A DNA stretch of 41,573 nt from an uncultured eubacterium 1-6 (GTDB taxonomy: Bacteria; Bacillota; Clostridia; Lachnospirales; Lachnospiraceae): the NCBI GenBank assembly GCA_903789595.1, contig CAIFEZ010000017.1, positions 42,162 through 83,734 of the forward strand. The letters are read 5' to 3'. Each line of letters begins with the position of its first letter. Within the stretch, counting starts at the first letter, position 1. The position numbers were made by a program, and so were the translations under genes. A model generated the notes under the pieces. The model saw nothing but the letters and a program-made list of their open reading frames with translations, was not told where the DNA came from and did no database searches. This document shows, one piece after another, positions 23,274-31,790 of the stretch.

Positions 23274-23804
23274 TCAAATGGTAATAATGCTGCTGAGATC
23301 AATATCCTGACTCATGGTTCTCCGGAATTCCAGGTATTCTTCGTGATAGACTGCGTTTCTTCTCGCTCTGACGCGCCGGATCAGGGTGATCGTCAGTGCC
23401 CAGAACAGAAGGAATGTCCACACAAACAATACCATGAACGGGGTGATGATATCAATATATCCCGTCGCTGCATTTCCCGCAGCAACCGTTACCGCCGGGG
23501 CGGTGCTCTGTGTGCTGCCGCCGAATGAACCCGTACTCTGCCCTCCTGCGGAAGCCGCACTGCCGGAAGCCTGCTGCGCGCCGGCAGATGCCGAAGCTGC
23601 CGCACCTGCGCTGCCGGAGCCGGCAGACGCCGATGAGGTTCCGTTCCCGGAGGATACCGATGAATTGCGGACAACCGTTTTTGTCGTTCCGCCGCCTACC
23701 AGATCGCGACCCGCAGCGAAGACACTGGTTGCACATCCCAGCATGCTTAATGTAAGTGCAACAGTGATTAATATTTTTGTAATGTTCTTCTTGGCCCCTC
23801 TCAT
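23274..23804 (-). CDS. Exported/membrane protein of unknown function with Ser/Ala/Gly-rich linker
   Basis: 176-residue protein I do not recognise. Residues 1-31 form a signal peptide or first membrane anchor: basic MRGAKKN, a hydrophobic stretch (ILITVALTLSMLGC), and a plausible signal peptidase site after SVFA. Residues about 45-105 are a low-complexity Ser/Ala/Gly/Gln linker. A membrane segment follows (about 117-140, ITPFMVLFVWTFLLFWALTITLI), then basic RRVRARR and a cytoplasmic tail of about 30 residues. It is thus probably anchored by the C-terminal segment with the linker outside. GAGGGAG precedes the ATG by 7 bases. It is a single-gene unit with its own promoter and terminator, so it is likely a real gene. 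Cell-envelope function is all that can be suggested. Confidence 0.75.
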   Translation of the reverse strand: MRGAKKNITKILITVALTLSMLGCATSVFAAGRDLVGGGTTKTVVRNSSVSSGNGTSSASAGSGSAGAAASASAGAQQASGSAASAGGQSTGSFGGSTQSTAPAVTVAAGNAATGYIDIITPFMVLFVWTFLLFWALTITLIRRVRARRNAVYHEEYLEFRRTMSQDIDLSSIITI

Positions 23805-23869
23805 TGCAATACTCCCTCTTTTCCCAATAAGACCAGTCGGAAATCCCCTGTATTCTTTGACTGATACCG

Positions 23870-23875
23870 ATTATA
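23870..23875 (-). promoter_or_regulatory. Extended -10 promoter for the exported protein gene
   Basis: TGATATAAT on the minus strand: a perfect -10 hexamer (23875-23870) with the TGn extension. No good -35 at 16-18 bases, only a T-rich stretch. About 66 bases upstream of the ATG. Confidence 0.55.
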
Positions 23876-24020
23876 TCACAGTTCTTACTGCAAAAAAAGC
23901 TTTATTTAAAGGCCTTTTTTACTTTTTCCTTACACACAGCACAGATAGTGCCATCCACACACATGTACCACAAGATCTTGTGTGCAAATGTGTAAAATTC
24001 ATTAATATCTCTGTAACATA

Positions 24021-24047
24021 ATTCCCGGGCCGAACCGGCCCGGGAAT
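24021..24047 (-). terminator. Terminator at the end of hisH-hisF-ung-flippase
   Basis: ATTCCCGGGCCG (24021-24032) and CGGCCCGGGAAT (24036-24047) form a perfect 12-bp stem with a 3-base loop. The U tract on minus is poor (TATGTT), but the stem is very stable. Confidence 0.75.
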
Positions 24048-24099
24048 CCCTGATTGTAATATTCTTTTAACAATAATTCGATGTACGTCTCTCTGCATT

Positions 24100-25731
24100 T
24101 CAGCGGTAAATCCGGATCAGACGCAGGAATTTTACGATCTTTCCTCCCATCGGGAACCGGTACATCTCCTCCTCCGTCGTCTTCGAAATGACGACATAGG
24201 CAGCGAGATACACGACAATTGCCGCAAGAATCGCCACGAGCAGTCCGATAAACGGTCTCCTTGTGAGATGGAACAGCAGTGTGTAGACGAGCCACGCGGC
24301 AGCTCCCATGATCACAGACGATGCTAGCGGCTCCACATATGTCTTCCGGATCTCGTGTCTCGTTCTCAAATGCTTCTTCATGGACAGGATATTCAGGAAA
24401 CAGCAAACCAGCGAGAAAATGATATTTGAAATCATCACCGCATAAATATCCAGACCCGGTTTCGCGAACAGCATAACCGCGAGGGAGCCGAGGTTCACGG
24501 CGAGGGAGATCCCCGCGTTCACCAGTGCTACGTGCTGTTTACCGATTGCCTGCAGCACACCTCCCGTTACGATGGAGAAGGAATCGGTCACGACAAAGAC
24601 GGAACCGGCGAAAAGCAGCTTTTCTGCCAGTTCGCTCGCGGACGGGAAGAACACGCCCATGATCGGCTTCGCCAGAACGGTCAGTCCGATCATGCACGGA
24701 ATGCAGATAAACATCGTCAGCCGAAGCGTCTGGTTTACCTGTCTGTTCAGCTCGTCGAACTGGCCAAGCGCGTATTTTCCGGACACCTCCGGCATCATGG
24801 CAGAGGTGCTGGCGGAGGCCATCGCGAGCGGAATGGAGACAAGGGGCACATAGTAGTTGCTGTACTCTCCGTAGGCGGCAGATATAGAATCCGCGGACAT
24901 CCCGTTGAATCCCTGAATCGCGGAGTACAGGTAGCTGTCCGCGTACGCGCTGCAGTTATAGATAAACGACGTAAAGATGATCGGTGTGATCATCATGAGA
25001 AGCATCTTCAGGATATCCTGATAGCTCTGCTCCACAGACCTGCGGTCATGCGCCATTTTTCTCCGGAAATAGCCTCTGTTCAGCATATAGACGAAGATCA
25101 TAAACAGAAGCCCGATCAGAACGCCGGCGCCGGTTCCGATGGTTCCTCCCATGGCGCCGTAGATGGCCGCCCGCGTGCCGCCTTCCGGCGCAAGATTCCG
25201 GATCAGAATCCATGCAGCCAGAATACTGACGATCGCATTCATGATCTGCTCCAGAATCTGCGAAATGGACGTCGGCGTCATCGTCCGGTGCGCCTGAAAA
25301 TATCCCCTCAATACGCCGAGGATCGCGGAGAGAAACACAGTCGGGGCCAGCGCGCGAAGCGCGGGAAGTGCGTTCTGCTGGTTCTGCGGCAGCAGGATCG
25401 CTCCTCCGAAGAAGCAGATCAGCGCCGTGATTCCTCCGACAATGACCGCATAGAGCATGGCTCCCTTGAAGACCTTGTGTGCTCCCCGGTACTCCTTTCT
25501 GGCAAGCATCTCCGAGATGATCTTCGACGTCGCCATCGGAATGCTGTAGGAGGAGATCAGAAGAAGAATGGAATACAGGTTGCTTGCGTATCCATAATAC
25601 CCCAGTCCGACCGACCCCAGTATGCTTCCGAGAGGCCTTCGGTAGAGAAGACCGATGACACGCGAAATGATCGACGCGATCATCAGAACAGATGCGTTTT
25701 TTACGAGTGAATTTGAATTTTTCTCTGACAT
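24100..25731 (-). CDS. MOP-superfamily polysaccharide/lipid flippase (SpoVB/YtgP/MurJ-like)
   Basis: Polytopic membrane protein of 543 aa with 12-14 predicted membrane segments, of the MVF/oligosaccharide flippase group. The N-terminus SLVKNASVLMIASIISRVIGLLYRRPLG is typical of the SpoVB/YtgP subgroup, as is GYYGYASNLYSILLLISSYSIPMATSKIIS. Such proteins move lipid-linked cell-wall or polysaccharide precursors across the membrane; substrate here is unknown. The ATG at 25731 (MSEKNS) has AGGAG 10 bases upstream; an ATG three codons earlier lies only one base from that site. It follows ung by 61 bases and is closed by the terminator at 24021-24047. Confidence 0.88.
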   Translation of the reverse strand: MSEKNSNSLVKNASVLMIASIISRVIGLLYRRPLGSILGSVGLGYYGYASNLYSILLLISSYSIPMATSKIISEMLARKEYRGAHKVFKGAMLYAVIVGGITALICFFGGAILLPQNQQNALPALRALAPTVFLSAILGVLRGYFQAHRTMTPTSISQILEQIMNAIVSILAAWILIRNLAPEGGTRAAIYGAMGGTIGTGAGVLIGLLFMIFVYMLNRGYFRRKMAHDRRSVEQSYQDILKMLLMMITPIIFTSFIYNCSAYADSYLYSAIQGFNGMSADSISAAYGEYSNYYVPLVSIPLAMASASTSAMMPEVSGKYALGQFDELNRQVNQTLRLTMFICIPCMIGLTVLAKPIMGVFFPSASELAEKLLFAGSVFVVTDSFSIVTGGVLQAIGKQHVALVNAGISLAVNLGSLAVMLFAKPGLDIYAVMISNIIFSLVCCFLNILSMKKHLRTRHEIRKTYVEPLASSVIMGAAAWLVYTLLFHLTRRPFIGLLVAILAAIVVYLAAYVVISKTTEEEMYRFPMGGKIVKFLRLIRIYR

Positions 25732-25792
25732 GGTGTCCATGCTCCTGCTAGAATTTCCGAATTTCGGCCCCGGACCGGCCGGTCTGCTTCTC

Positions 25793-26476
25793 TCATTTCC
25801 CGGCTATGTTCTCAATCTGCCAGTCGATGGGCTCGATTCCGTTCTCCTCCAGATACCGGTTGGTCTTCGAAAAGGGTCTGCTCCCGAAAAAGCCCCGGTA
25901 CGCGGACAAAGGACTCGGATGCGGCGACTTCAGCACGAGATGCTTCGGATTGTAGATCATCTCCGCCTTTCTCTGCGCTGGTCTGCCCCACAGGATGAAC
26001 ACCATCGGCCTGTCCTGATCGGCGAGCACGCGGATCGCCGCGTCCGTAAACTCCTCCCAGCCGATATTCCGGTGGGAATTTGCCTGATGAGCGCGGACCG
26101 TCAAAACGGTGTTGAGCATCATGACGCCCTGTTTCGCCCATTTGACCAGATATCCGTTGTCCGGGATATAGCACCCGAGATCATCATGTAGCTCCTGATA
26201 GATATTCACCAGAGAAGGCGGAATTTCAATCCCCGGCTTCACGGAAAAGGACAGCCCGTGCGCCTGACCCGGCTCATGATAGGGATCCTGTCCCAGAATA
26301 ACGACCTTCACCTGGTCCAGAGGTGTAAAATGAAAGGCATTGAAAATATCCTCTGCCGGAGGATAAATCGTCCTTGTCCTATATTCCTGATTCACAGTCA
26401 GGAAAAGTTTTCTGTAATATGGCTTGGAAAATTCCGGTTTCATGGCACTTTCCCAGCTTCCGGTAAGACCTGCCAT
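25793..26476 (-). CDS. ung: Uracil-DNA glycosylase
   Basis: Removes uracil from DNA to start base-excision repair (227 aa, family A UDG). The catalytic water-activating motif VVILGQDPYHEPGQAHGLSFSV is complete, the uracil-binding region includes VMMLNTVLTVRAHQANSH, and the DNA-minor-groove loop is SPHPSPLSAYRGFFG. The ATG has AAAGGA 6 bases upstream. It is 14 bases after hisF, in an unrelated-function operon. Confidence 0.97.
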   Translation of the reverse strand: MAGLTGSWESAMKPEFSKPYYRKLFLTVNQEYRTRTIYPPAEDIFNAFHFTPLDQVKVVILGQDPYHEPGQAHGLSFSVKPGIEIPPSLVNIYQELHDDLGCYIPDNGYLVKWAKQGVMMLNTVLTVRAHQANSHRNIGWEEFTDAAIRVLADQDRPMVFILWGRPAQRKAEMIYNPKHLVLKSPHPSPLSAYRGFFGSRPFSKTNRYLEENGIEPIDWQIENIAGK

Positions 26477-26490
26477 CTTCTGTCCTTTCC

Positions 26491-27255
26491 TTATACCAGT
26501 CTCACAGGCACCCCGCGCTCCTGCAGATACTTCTTGACCTGCCGGATCTCCAGTTCCCTGTAATGAAACAGCGATGCGGCGAGCGCGGCGTCCGCGCCTC
26601 CCACCGTCAGTGCTTCATAGAAATCCTCCAGCGTTCCCGCGCCTCCGGAGGCAATGACGGGGATTCCGACCTCCCTGGATATTGCGCTGGTAAGCTCCAG
26701 GTCATATCCCGCCTTCGTGCCATCACAATCCATGCTGGTGAGAAGGATCTCACCGGCCCCGCGCCGTTCCGCTTCCGCAGCCCATTCGACGGCATCCAGC
26801 CCCACATCGATCCTGCCGCCGTGCTTATATACCGTCCATCCTTCTCCATCGGATCTTCTTCTGGCGTCAATCGCCACGACGACACACTGACTTCCGAACT
26901 TCATGGCAGCCTCACTGATCAGATCCGGGTTTTCAATAGCGGAGGAGTTGATGGAGATTTTATCCGCGCCCTCCCGAAGGAGCGCCTTGAAATCCTCTAC
27001 GGTCCGAATGCCTCCGCCCACCGTGAATGGTATAAAAACGTTCTCCGCGACCTTCCGAACCATGTCCGCAACGGTATTCCTGTGATCGCTGGAGGCGGTG
27101 ATGTCGAGGAAGACGACCTCATCCGCGCCTTCTCTGTCATATGCCTTCGCAACCTCCACCGGGTCACCGGCATCTCTGAGATTTACGAAGTTCACTCCTT
27201 TTACGACCCGCCCGTTCTTAATATCCAGGCAGGGAATAATTCTTTTGGTAAACAA
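26491..27255 (-). CDS. hisF: Imidazole glycerol phosphate synthase cyclase subunit
   Basis: TIM-barrel cyclase subunit that, with HisH, converts PRFAR and ammonia to IGP and AICAR in histidine synthesis (254 aa). Catalytic Asp in [15 protein letters not shown] and in VVAIDARR; phosphate-binding glycines in [12 protein letters not shown] and [13 protein letters not shown]. The start is TTG at 27255, with AGGAGG 9 bases upstream, giving the expected [10 protein letters not shown] beginning. It is 31 bases downstream of hisH. The other histidine-synthesis genes are not in the window. Confidence 0.97.
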   Translation of the reverse strand: MFTKRIIPCLDIKNGRVVKGVNFVNLRDAGDPVEVAKAYDREGADEVVFLDITASSDHRNTVADMVRKVAENVFIPFTVGGGIRTVEDFKALLREGADKISINSSAIENPDLISEAAMKFGSQCVVVAIDARRRSDGEGWTVYKHGGRIDVGLDAVEWAAEAERRGAGEILLTSMDCDGTKAGYDLELTSAISREVGIPVIASGGAGTLEDFYEALTVGGADAALAASLFHYRELEIRQVKKYLQERGVPVRLV

Positions 27256-27286
27256 TAGACGCTTCCTCCTGTGACAATGATCCGAA

Positions 27287-27904
27287 TTATGAAAGCTCTG
27301 CAAAATTTCGGAGAATCGCAAGCCCTGTGTCGGAGCTCTTCTCCGGATGGAACTGCGTGGCGAATACATTGTCCTTTTCGACGGATGCGTGGATCGTCAC
27401 GCCGTACTCGGCGGTTGCAGTGACAATGCTTTCATCTGCCGCTTTCAGATAATAGGAATGCACAAAATAGACATAGGACTGTTCGGGAATTCCGCGGAAC
27501 AGCCTGCCGGAACCGTTCTGCCGGATCAGATGGATGGAATTCCAGCCCATATGGGGAATTTTCCTGCCGCCGCCTTCCGGGATGCGAAGAATTCTTCCCT
27601 TCAGAATTCCGAGGCCCTTCACGCCCGGGGATTCTTCGCTCTCCTCAAACAAAAGCTGGAGACCGACACAGATTCCAAGGAAGGGCCTGCCGCCCGACGC
27701 GATTTCACGGATAACCGGAACCAGCCCGAACTTCTCCAGATTCTGCATACAGTCTCCGAAATTTCCGACCCCGGGGAGAACTACCTTGTCCGCGCTCCGG
27801 AGTACGCCTGCATCTCTGGTCACCGCAACCTCCTGTCCGAGTGAAACGAAAGCCTTTTCAACGCTCCGGATATTGCCCGCATCATAATCAATTATCGCTA
27901 TCAT
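27287..27904 (-). CDS. hisH: Imidazole glycerol phosphate synthase glutamine amidotransferase subunit
   Basis: Class I glutamine amidotransferase that supplies ammonia to HisF (205 aa). N-terminus [18 protein letters not shown]; oxyanion strand [11 protein letters not shown]; nucleophile Cys in [16 protein letters not shown]; catalytic His/Glu in [13 protein letters not shown]. The ATG start overlaps the region of a divergent promoter for the EamA transporter gene. It heads hisH-hisF-ung-flippase; a minus-strand promoter for it was not convincing. Confidence 0.97.
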   Translation of the reverse strand: MIAIIDYDAGNIRSVEKAFVSLGQEVAVTRDAGVLRSADKVVLPGVGNFGDCMQNLEKFGLVPVIREIASGGRPFLGICVGLQLLFEESEESPGVKGLGILKGRILRIPEGGGRKIPHMGWNSIHLIRQNGSGRLFRGIPEQSYVYFVHSYYLKAADESIVTATAEYGVTIHASVEKDNVFATQFHPEKSSDTGLAILRNFAELS

Positions 27905-27907
27905 TCC

Positions 27908-27936
27908 TTGAATTCTCCATTTTCAGATGCTATGAT
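27908..27936 (+). promoter_or_regulatory. Sigma-A-type promoter for the EamA transporter gene
   Basis: TTGAAT (27908-27913), a 17-base spacer, then TATGAT (27931-27936) preceded by TGC (extended -10), on plus. It starts 4 bases from the hisH start codon on the opposite strand. The leader contains a small hairpin, CGCGG...CCGCG, at 27953-27974. Confidence 0.65.
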
Positions 27937-28036
27937 GTTTAAATATGTCTGTCGCGGAGTCCTCTGACCCCGCGGCCTTCTTTCAGAACAAACTACATCG
28001 TAACTTATTTTTTTCATGAATACAAGAGGTTTTCAA

Positions 28037-29011
28037 ATGTCTGCAAGTACCCCGTCCACGAATACCGAAACCGACATGATCCGGTCTCAGAATTCCCTGA
28101 AAATACGCCATTCTCTTCTGCTTCTTCTGGCAGCGCTCATCTGGGGCACCACCTTTGTGGCCCAGAGCATTGCCGCCCGAAGCATTTCCCCCTTCACCTA
28201 TAATTTCTGCCGCTTCTACGTAGGTGCGATTGTCCTTCTTCCAGTCGCGGTTCTGGTGGGAAAAAGGGACCCTCTGGCTCCGAATTATACCGGCATACCG
28301 ATTCCCGGCATGCGGCCGAAGGAATCACGGCTCCGGGATGTGCGGACCTGCGGGATCGCGTGCGGCGTTCTTCTCTTCCTCGCAGGCGGCTTTCAGCAGG
28401 CGGGACTTGAATACACCACTGCCGGAAAGAGCGGTTTTATCACCGCGCTCTACATCATCCTCGTACCGGTCTTCGGACTGTTCCTCCACAAGAAATGTCC
28501 GCCTGTGGTCTGGATATCCGTGATCCTGGCCGTCATCGGCTTCTATCTTCTCAGTGTAAAGGAGGGTTTTTCGGTCAACCGCGGTGATCTTCTGACCCTG
28601 TGCTCTTCCTGCCTGTTCGCGATGCATATCCTGACGGTGGACCATTTCATTCCCCGCGTGAACGGCATTCAGCTGTCCTGTATACAGTTTATCGTGGCCG
28701 GCACGCTTTCGCTTTTCCCGGCCTTCCTTCTGGAGACGCCTTCTGTCTCCTCCATCGTGCAGTGCATCTGGCCGATCCTCTACGCGGGAATTCTTTCCTC
28801 GGGAGTAGCCTACACACTTCAGATCGTTGGGCAAAGGGGTCTCAATCCGACGCTTGCCTCGCTTCTGATGAGCCTGGAATCGGTCATCTCCGCCATATCC
28901 GCCTGGATCGTCCTCGGCGATTCCATGTCGCCGAAGGAGCTGTTCGGATGCGCACTCGTATTCTCCGGGGTTATTCTGGCACAGCTGCCCTCTATCCGGA
29001 AACTGAAATAA
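28037..29011 (+). CDS. EamA/DMT-family transporter
   Basis: Drug/metabolite transporter superfamily member of 324 aa with ten predicted membrane segments in two EamA halves. First half: HSLLLLLAALIWGTTFVAQS, then FTYNFCRFYVGAIVLLPVAV, GFQQAGLEYTTAGKSGFITALY and LVPVFGLF. Second half: GDLLTLCSSCLFAMHILTVD, YAGILSSGVAYTLQIVGQRG and LLMSLESVISAISAWIVLGD. These proteins export or import small metabolites such as amino acids; the substrate is not predictable. The ATG at 28037 (MSAST) is chosen because AGAGG sits 7 bases upstream; an earlier ATG lacks a site. Confidence 0.92.
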   Translation: MSASTPSTNTETDMIRSQNSLKIRHSLLLLLAALIWGTTFVAQSIAARSISPFTYNFCRFYVGAIVLLPVAVLVGKRDPLAPNYTGIPIPGMRPKESRLRDVRTCGIACGVLLFLAGGFQQAGLEYTTAGKSGFITALYIILVPVFGLFLHKKCPPVVWISVILAVIGFYLLSVKEGFSVNRGDLLTLCSSCLFAMHILTVDHFIPRVNGIQLSCIQFIVAGTLSLFPAFLLETPSVSSIVQCIWPILYAGILSSGVAYTLQIVGQRGLNPTLASLLMSLESVISAISAWIVLGDSMSPKELFGCALVFSGVILAQLPSIRKLK

Positions 29012-29093
29012 CGCTTTCGGTCACGGTATGCCTCACAGGCAACGGCCCTGTGAACATCCCGGCAGCAGGATTAAATGCGCTGGGACTAAATGC

Positions 29094-29176
29094 GCTGCGC
29101 GAGTTTTATCTCGCTATCGCGACACTCGCCGCACACGAATGCTTCGTATTCAGCTGCGGCTCACTGTTAGCCTAAG
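29094..29176 (-). repeat. Structured terminator-linked repeat (family B, copy B3)
   Basis: Closely matches B1 (15945-16026), with about six differences over 82 bases, including the block GAGTTTTATCTCGCTATCGCGAC and the stem GCCGCA...TGCGGC. It lies just downstream of the yerC terminator in minus-strand reading, as B1 and B2 follow other terminators. A short duplication, TAAATGCGCTG, abuts its distal end (29073-29097). Confidence 0.82.
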
Positions 29177-29185
29177 ATAAACAAC

Positions 29186-29225
29186 ACCGGGTATCGATCC
29201 CCCTCATCAGGGATCGGTACCCGGT
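29186..29225 (-). terminator. Rho-independent terminator after yerC
   Basis: ACCGGGTATCGATCC (29186-29200) pairs with GGATCGGTACCCGGT (29211-29225), a 15-bp stem with one imperfect pair, and a loop of 10. On minus it is followed by GTTGTTTATCTT. Confidence 0.8.
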
Positions 29226-29280
29226 ACCTCGCTGTACATCCTGCGGCGCAGGCATTACCCTGGCCTTTTCTTCCTTAAAA

Positions 29281-29607
29281 TCAATTCTCTGAGCCGTCTC
29301 CTTCTTCGTCCGCCGGCTTCTCTATCCCCATTCTCTTCAGGACCATTTCATAACCGTCATTCCCATAGATCAGGGAACGGTTTACCCGGCTGATCGTCGC
29401 CGTCGAAGCTCCGGTCTTTCTGGAGATATCAAGATAGGTCTTCTTCTCCCGCAGCATCTTTGCAACTTCAAAGCGCTGTGAGAGGGAAAGGATCTCATTG
29501 ATCGTGCACGCGTCCTCAAAGAAGGTGTAGCATTCATCCAGCGTATGCAGCGTCAGGATCGCCTGAAACAGCTGATCCACCTCTTCCGTATGAATATCTT
29601 TGCTCAT
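29281..29607 (-). CDS. YerC/YecD-family TrpR-like DNA-binding protein
   Basis: Small helix-turn-helix protein of 108 aa, related in fold to the Trp repressor. Features are LFQAILTLHTLDECYTFFED, CTINEILSLSQRFEVAKML and the recognition region YLDISRKTGASTATISRVNRSL. No tryptophan-binding role is known for this family; regulatory target unknown. The C-terminus is acidic (ADEEGDGSEN). The ATG at 29607 has GAGGAA just upstream. It has its own promoter (29700-29728) and terminator, so it is a single-gene unit downstream of ribF. Confidence 0.92.
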   Translation of the reverse strand: MSKDIHTEEVDQLFQAILTLHTLDECYTFFEDACTINEILSLSQRFEVAKMLREKKTYLDISRKTGASTATISRVNRSLIYGNDGYEMVLKRMGIEKPADEEGDGSEN

Positions 29608-29699
29608 TTCCTCTGCTCCCAAGATAATTATGAATTCACGAAACCGATGCCGCCTATGACACTTCACAATTTTACAGTATCAAAGCGACTGCTGAGACT

Positions 29700-29728
29700 A
29701 TGTTACCACTTTAGTGTATCGCAGTCAA
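29700..29728 (-). promoter_or_regulatory. Sigma-A-type promoter for yerC
   Basis: On minus: TTGACT (29728-29723), a 17-base spacer, then TAACAT (29705-29700). About 93 bases upstream of the yerC ATG and 30 bases past ribF. Confidence 0.65.
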
Positions 29729-29758
29729 GAACCGGTCCCGGCCTAAAAATCCGGGTAA

Positions 29759-30685
29759 TTATTCATCTCTGGAAAAATAATTGTCTGCCGCCTGAATGTC
29801 GCGGTCCATCTGCTCCTTCAGCTCATTGATGTCCGCGAATTTTTCCTCCGGCCTGCGGAAGGACAGGAGCTCTACCCTTGCCGTCTGCCCGTACAGATCC
29901 AGCGTGCAGTCAAACAGATAGGTCTCCAGTCCGACGGCGGTACCGCCCACGGTCGGTTTGATTCCGATATTTGAAATTCCCTGATACCATCTGCCCGCCA
30001 CCAGAGTTCTGGAATAGTAGACGCCCCAGGGAGGCGTCATCTTGACCGGATCCGGTATCTGATTGATGGTGGGAAATCCGAGGGAATGTCCGAGATGTCT
30101 GCCGTGCACAATTTCTCCCGTAATGAAATACGGCTGTCCGAGCAGCTCTGTGATCTTCTCCATGTGGCCCTGTGCCAGTTCCTCACGAATATAACTGCTG
30201 CTGATCTCCTTGCCGCGGTATTTCTCCTTTGGCAGAATCTCTACCAGAAATCCGTACTTCTCTCCCAGCTGCCTCATCACTTCCGAATCTCCCTTCCGGT
30301 CTTTTCCGAAATGGAAATCCGTTCCCATGACCACCGCCGAGATTCGAAGTCTGTCCAGCAGAATCTCACGGACAAAATCCTCCGGCTCCATGCTGCGGAT
30401 CTTTTCCGTGAATCTGCATTCAAACAGAAGATCCACATCCAGCTCCCGGAGGATCTCTCTTCGCTCCTCATTTGTCATCAGCATCTTCGGGCGGCGTGCC
30501 CCCATGCATACCTGAGGAGACACCTGAAAGGTAAAGACGGCTGTCTTCCAGCCGTGATCACGGGCAATTTCCTTTACCCGGCTGATCAGCTTCCGGTGGC
30601 CCTTATGTACGCCGTCAAATTTTCCCAGCGTGACGACGCAGCGCTCTGCGCCGGTATATTGTTCAACTTCCTGTATATATTCCAA
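29759..30685 (-). CDS. ribF: Bifunctional riboflavin kinase/FAD synthetase
   Basis: Makes FMN and then FAD from riboflavin (308 aa, usual size). The N-terminal nucleotidyltransferase domain has LGKFDGVHKGHRKLI (the GxFDGxHxGH motif) and ISSSYIREELAQG. The C-terminal kinase domain has ITGEIVHGRHLGHSLGFPTIN (flavokinase PTAN-like motif) and GISNIGIKPTVGG. It starts with TTG, with GAGGAG 8 bases upstream, 12 bases after truB. It is the last gene of the rimP operon. Confidence 0.97.
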   Translation of the reverse strand: MEYIQEVEQYTGAERCVVTLGKFDGVHKGHRKLISRVKEIARDHGWKTAVFTFQVSPQVCMGARRPKMLMTNEERREILRELDVDLLFECRFTEKIRSMEPEDFVREILLDRLRISAVVMGTDFHFGKDRKGDSEVMRQLGEKYGFLVEILPKEKYRGKEISSSYIREELAQGHMEKITELLGQPYFITGEIVHGRHLGHSLGFPTINQIPDPVKMTPPWGVYYSRTLVAGRWYQGISNIGIKPTVGGTAVGLETYLFDCTLDLYGQTARVELLSFRRPEEKFADINELKEQMDRDIQAADNYFSRDE

Positions 30686-30697
30686 TGCTGAAGCTCC

Positions 30698-31705
30698 TCA
30701 AATCCTCTCTCTGTTCTCGTCGTCCGGGTCATAGAACATCCTGACCGGCTTCAGAGCTCCGCCGGGCTCCGCCGCTTCATAGATCCCGATAAAGGCGCCT
30801 TCTGAATCAAAGAGCTTTACCCGGTATTTCTCCTCAGCAGCCTTTCCGGTGCGGTATCCGTTCTCCAAAGTCCCGGACGCATCCCCCGCAGCAGAAGATC
30901 CGTTCTGCGGAATCCGGACCGTTTCCTTTCTTACGTGATATTCCCCTTTCGGGATCCGGTTGCCGTTATGTGCCAGACGGTCCGCCTCCGGCGAGGTAGA
31001 TGCCGCGGGATCATCGAACAGCCGGGAAACCGGAACCAGAACATCACCGAGCTTTCCCTCCTCAGCCATCCGGGAAATCTCAGAAAGACGGAGAGAATCA
31101 TCGATGCGGAACTGTCCCACACGTACCCTGGTCAGTGCTTCCATGCAGCCGCCGCAGCCAAGCTTTTCTCCGATGTCATGGCACAGTGTCCGGATGTAGG
31201 TGCCCTTCGAGCACGTCACGCGGATCACCGCCCGCGGCATCCGGCACGACAGCAGCCGGATCTCATAGAAATGCACCGGACGCGCCTTCCTTTCCACCGT
31301 CTTTCCCTCTCTTGCAAGCTCGTACAGCTTCCTGCCGTTTACCTTCAGAGCGGAATACATCGGAGGAATCTGCATCTGCATTCCCTCGAATGATTTCAGA
31401 CAATCCGTCAGTTCCTTCTCACCGCATGTCACCGCATGCTCGGACAGAACCGCACCGCTGATATCCTGCGTGTCCGTGTCCCTTCCGAGCAGAAGCACAG
31501 CCTCATACGTCTTTGTCTCATCGGTCAGAAATTCCACCAGCCCGGTCGCCTTTCCCGCGCAGACCGGAAGAACACCTTCCGCGTCCGGATCCAGCGTACC
31601 CGTATGGCCGATCTTTCTCTGATGCAGAATGCCTCTCAGCTTCGCGACAACGTCAAAAGAGGTATATCCTTTTTCCTTGTATACGTTTATAACTCCGTTT
31701 TTCAT
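30698..31705 (-). CDS. truB: tRNA pseudouridine-55 synthase
   Basis: Forms the T-loop pseudouridine at position 55 of tRNAs (335 aa). Catalytic Asp in HTGTLDPDAEGVLPVCAGKAT; N-terminus GVINVYKEKGYTSFDVV; RNA-binding GMQMQIPPMYSALKVNGRKLYELAREG; CSKGTYIRTLCHDIG. The C-terminal PUA-like part has a low-complexity insertion of about 35 residues (QNGSSAAGDASGTLENGYRT), making the protein slightly longer than typical. The ATG at 31705 has GGGAG 4 bases upstream. Confidence 0.96.
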   Translation of the reverse strand: MKNGVINVYKEKGYTSFDVVAKLRGILHQRKIGHTGTLDPDAEGVLPVCAGKATGLVEFLTDETKTYEAVLLLGRDTDTQDISGAVLSEHAVTCGEKELTDCLKSFEGMQMQIPPMYSALKVNGRKLYELAREGKTVERKARPVHFYEIRLLSCRMPRAVIRVTCSKGTYIRTLCHDIGEKLGCGGCMEALTRVRVGQFRIDDSLRLSEISRMAEEGKLGDVLVPVSRLFDDPAASTSPEADRLAHNGNRIPKGEYHVRKETVRIPQNGSSAAGDASGTLENGYRTGKAAEEKYRVKLFDSEGAFIGIYEAAEPGGALKPVRMFYDPDDENRERI

Positions 31706-31790
31706 CTTTCTCCCTGCCGCGCCTTCAGCTGACCGCCTGGTAACGAACACTCTGCGGATTTCCGTCTTCCCAGACGCAGCGGCCCGATCG

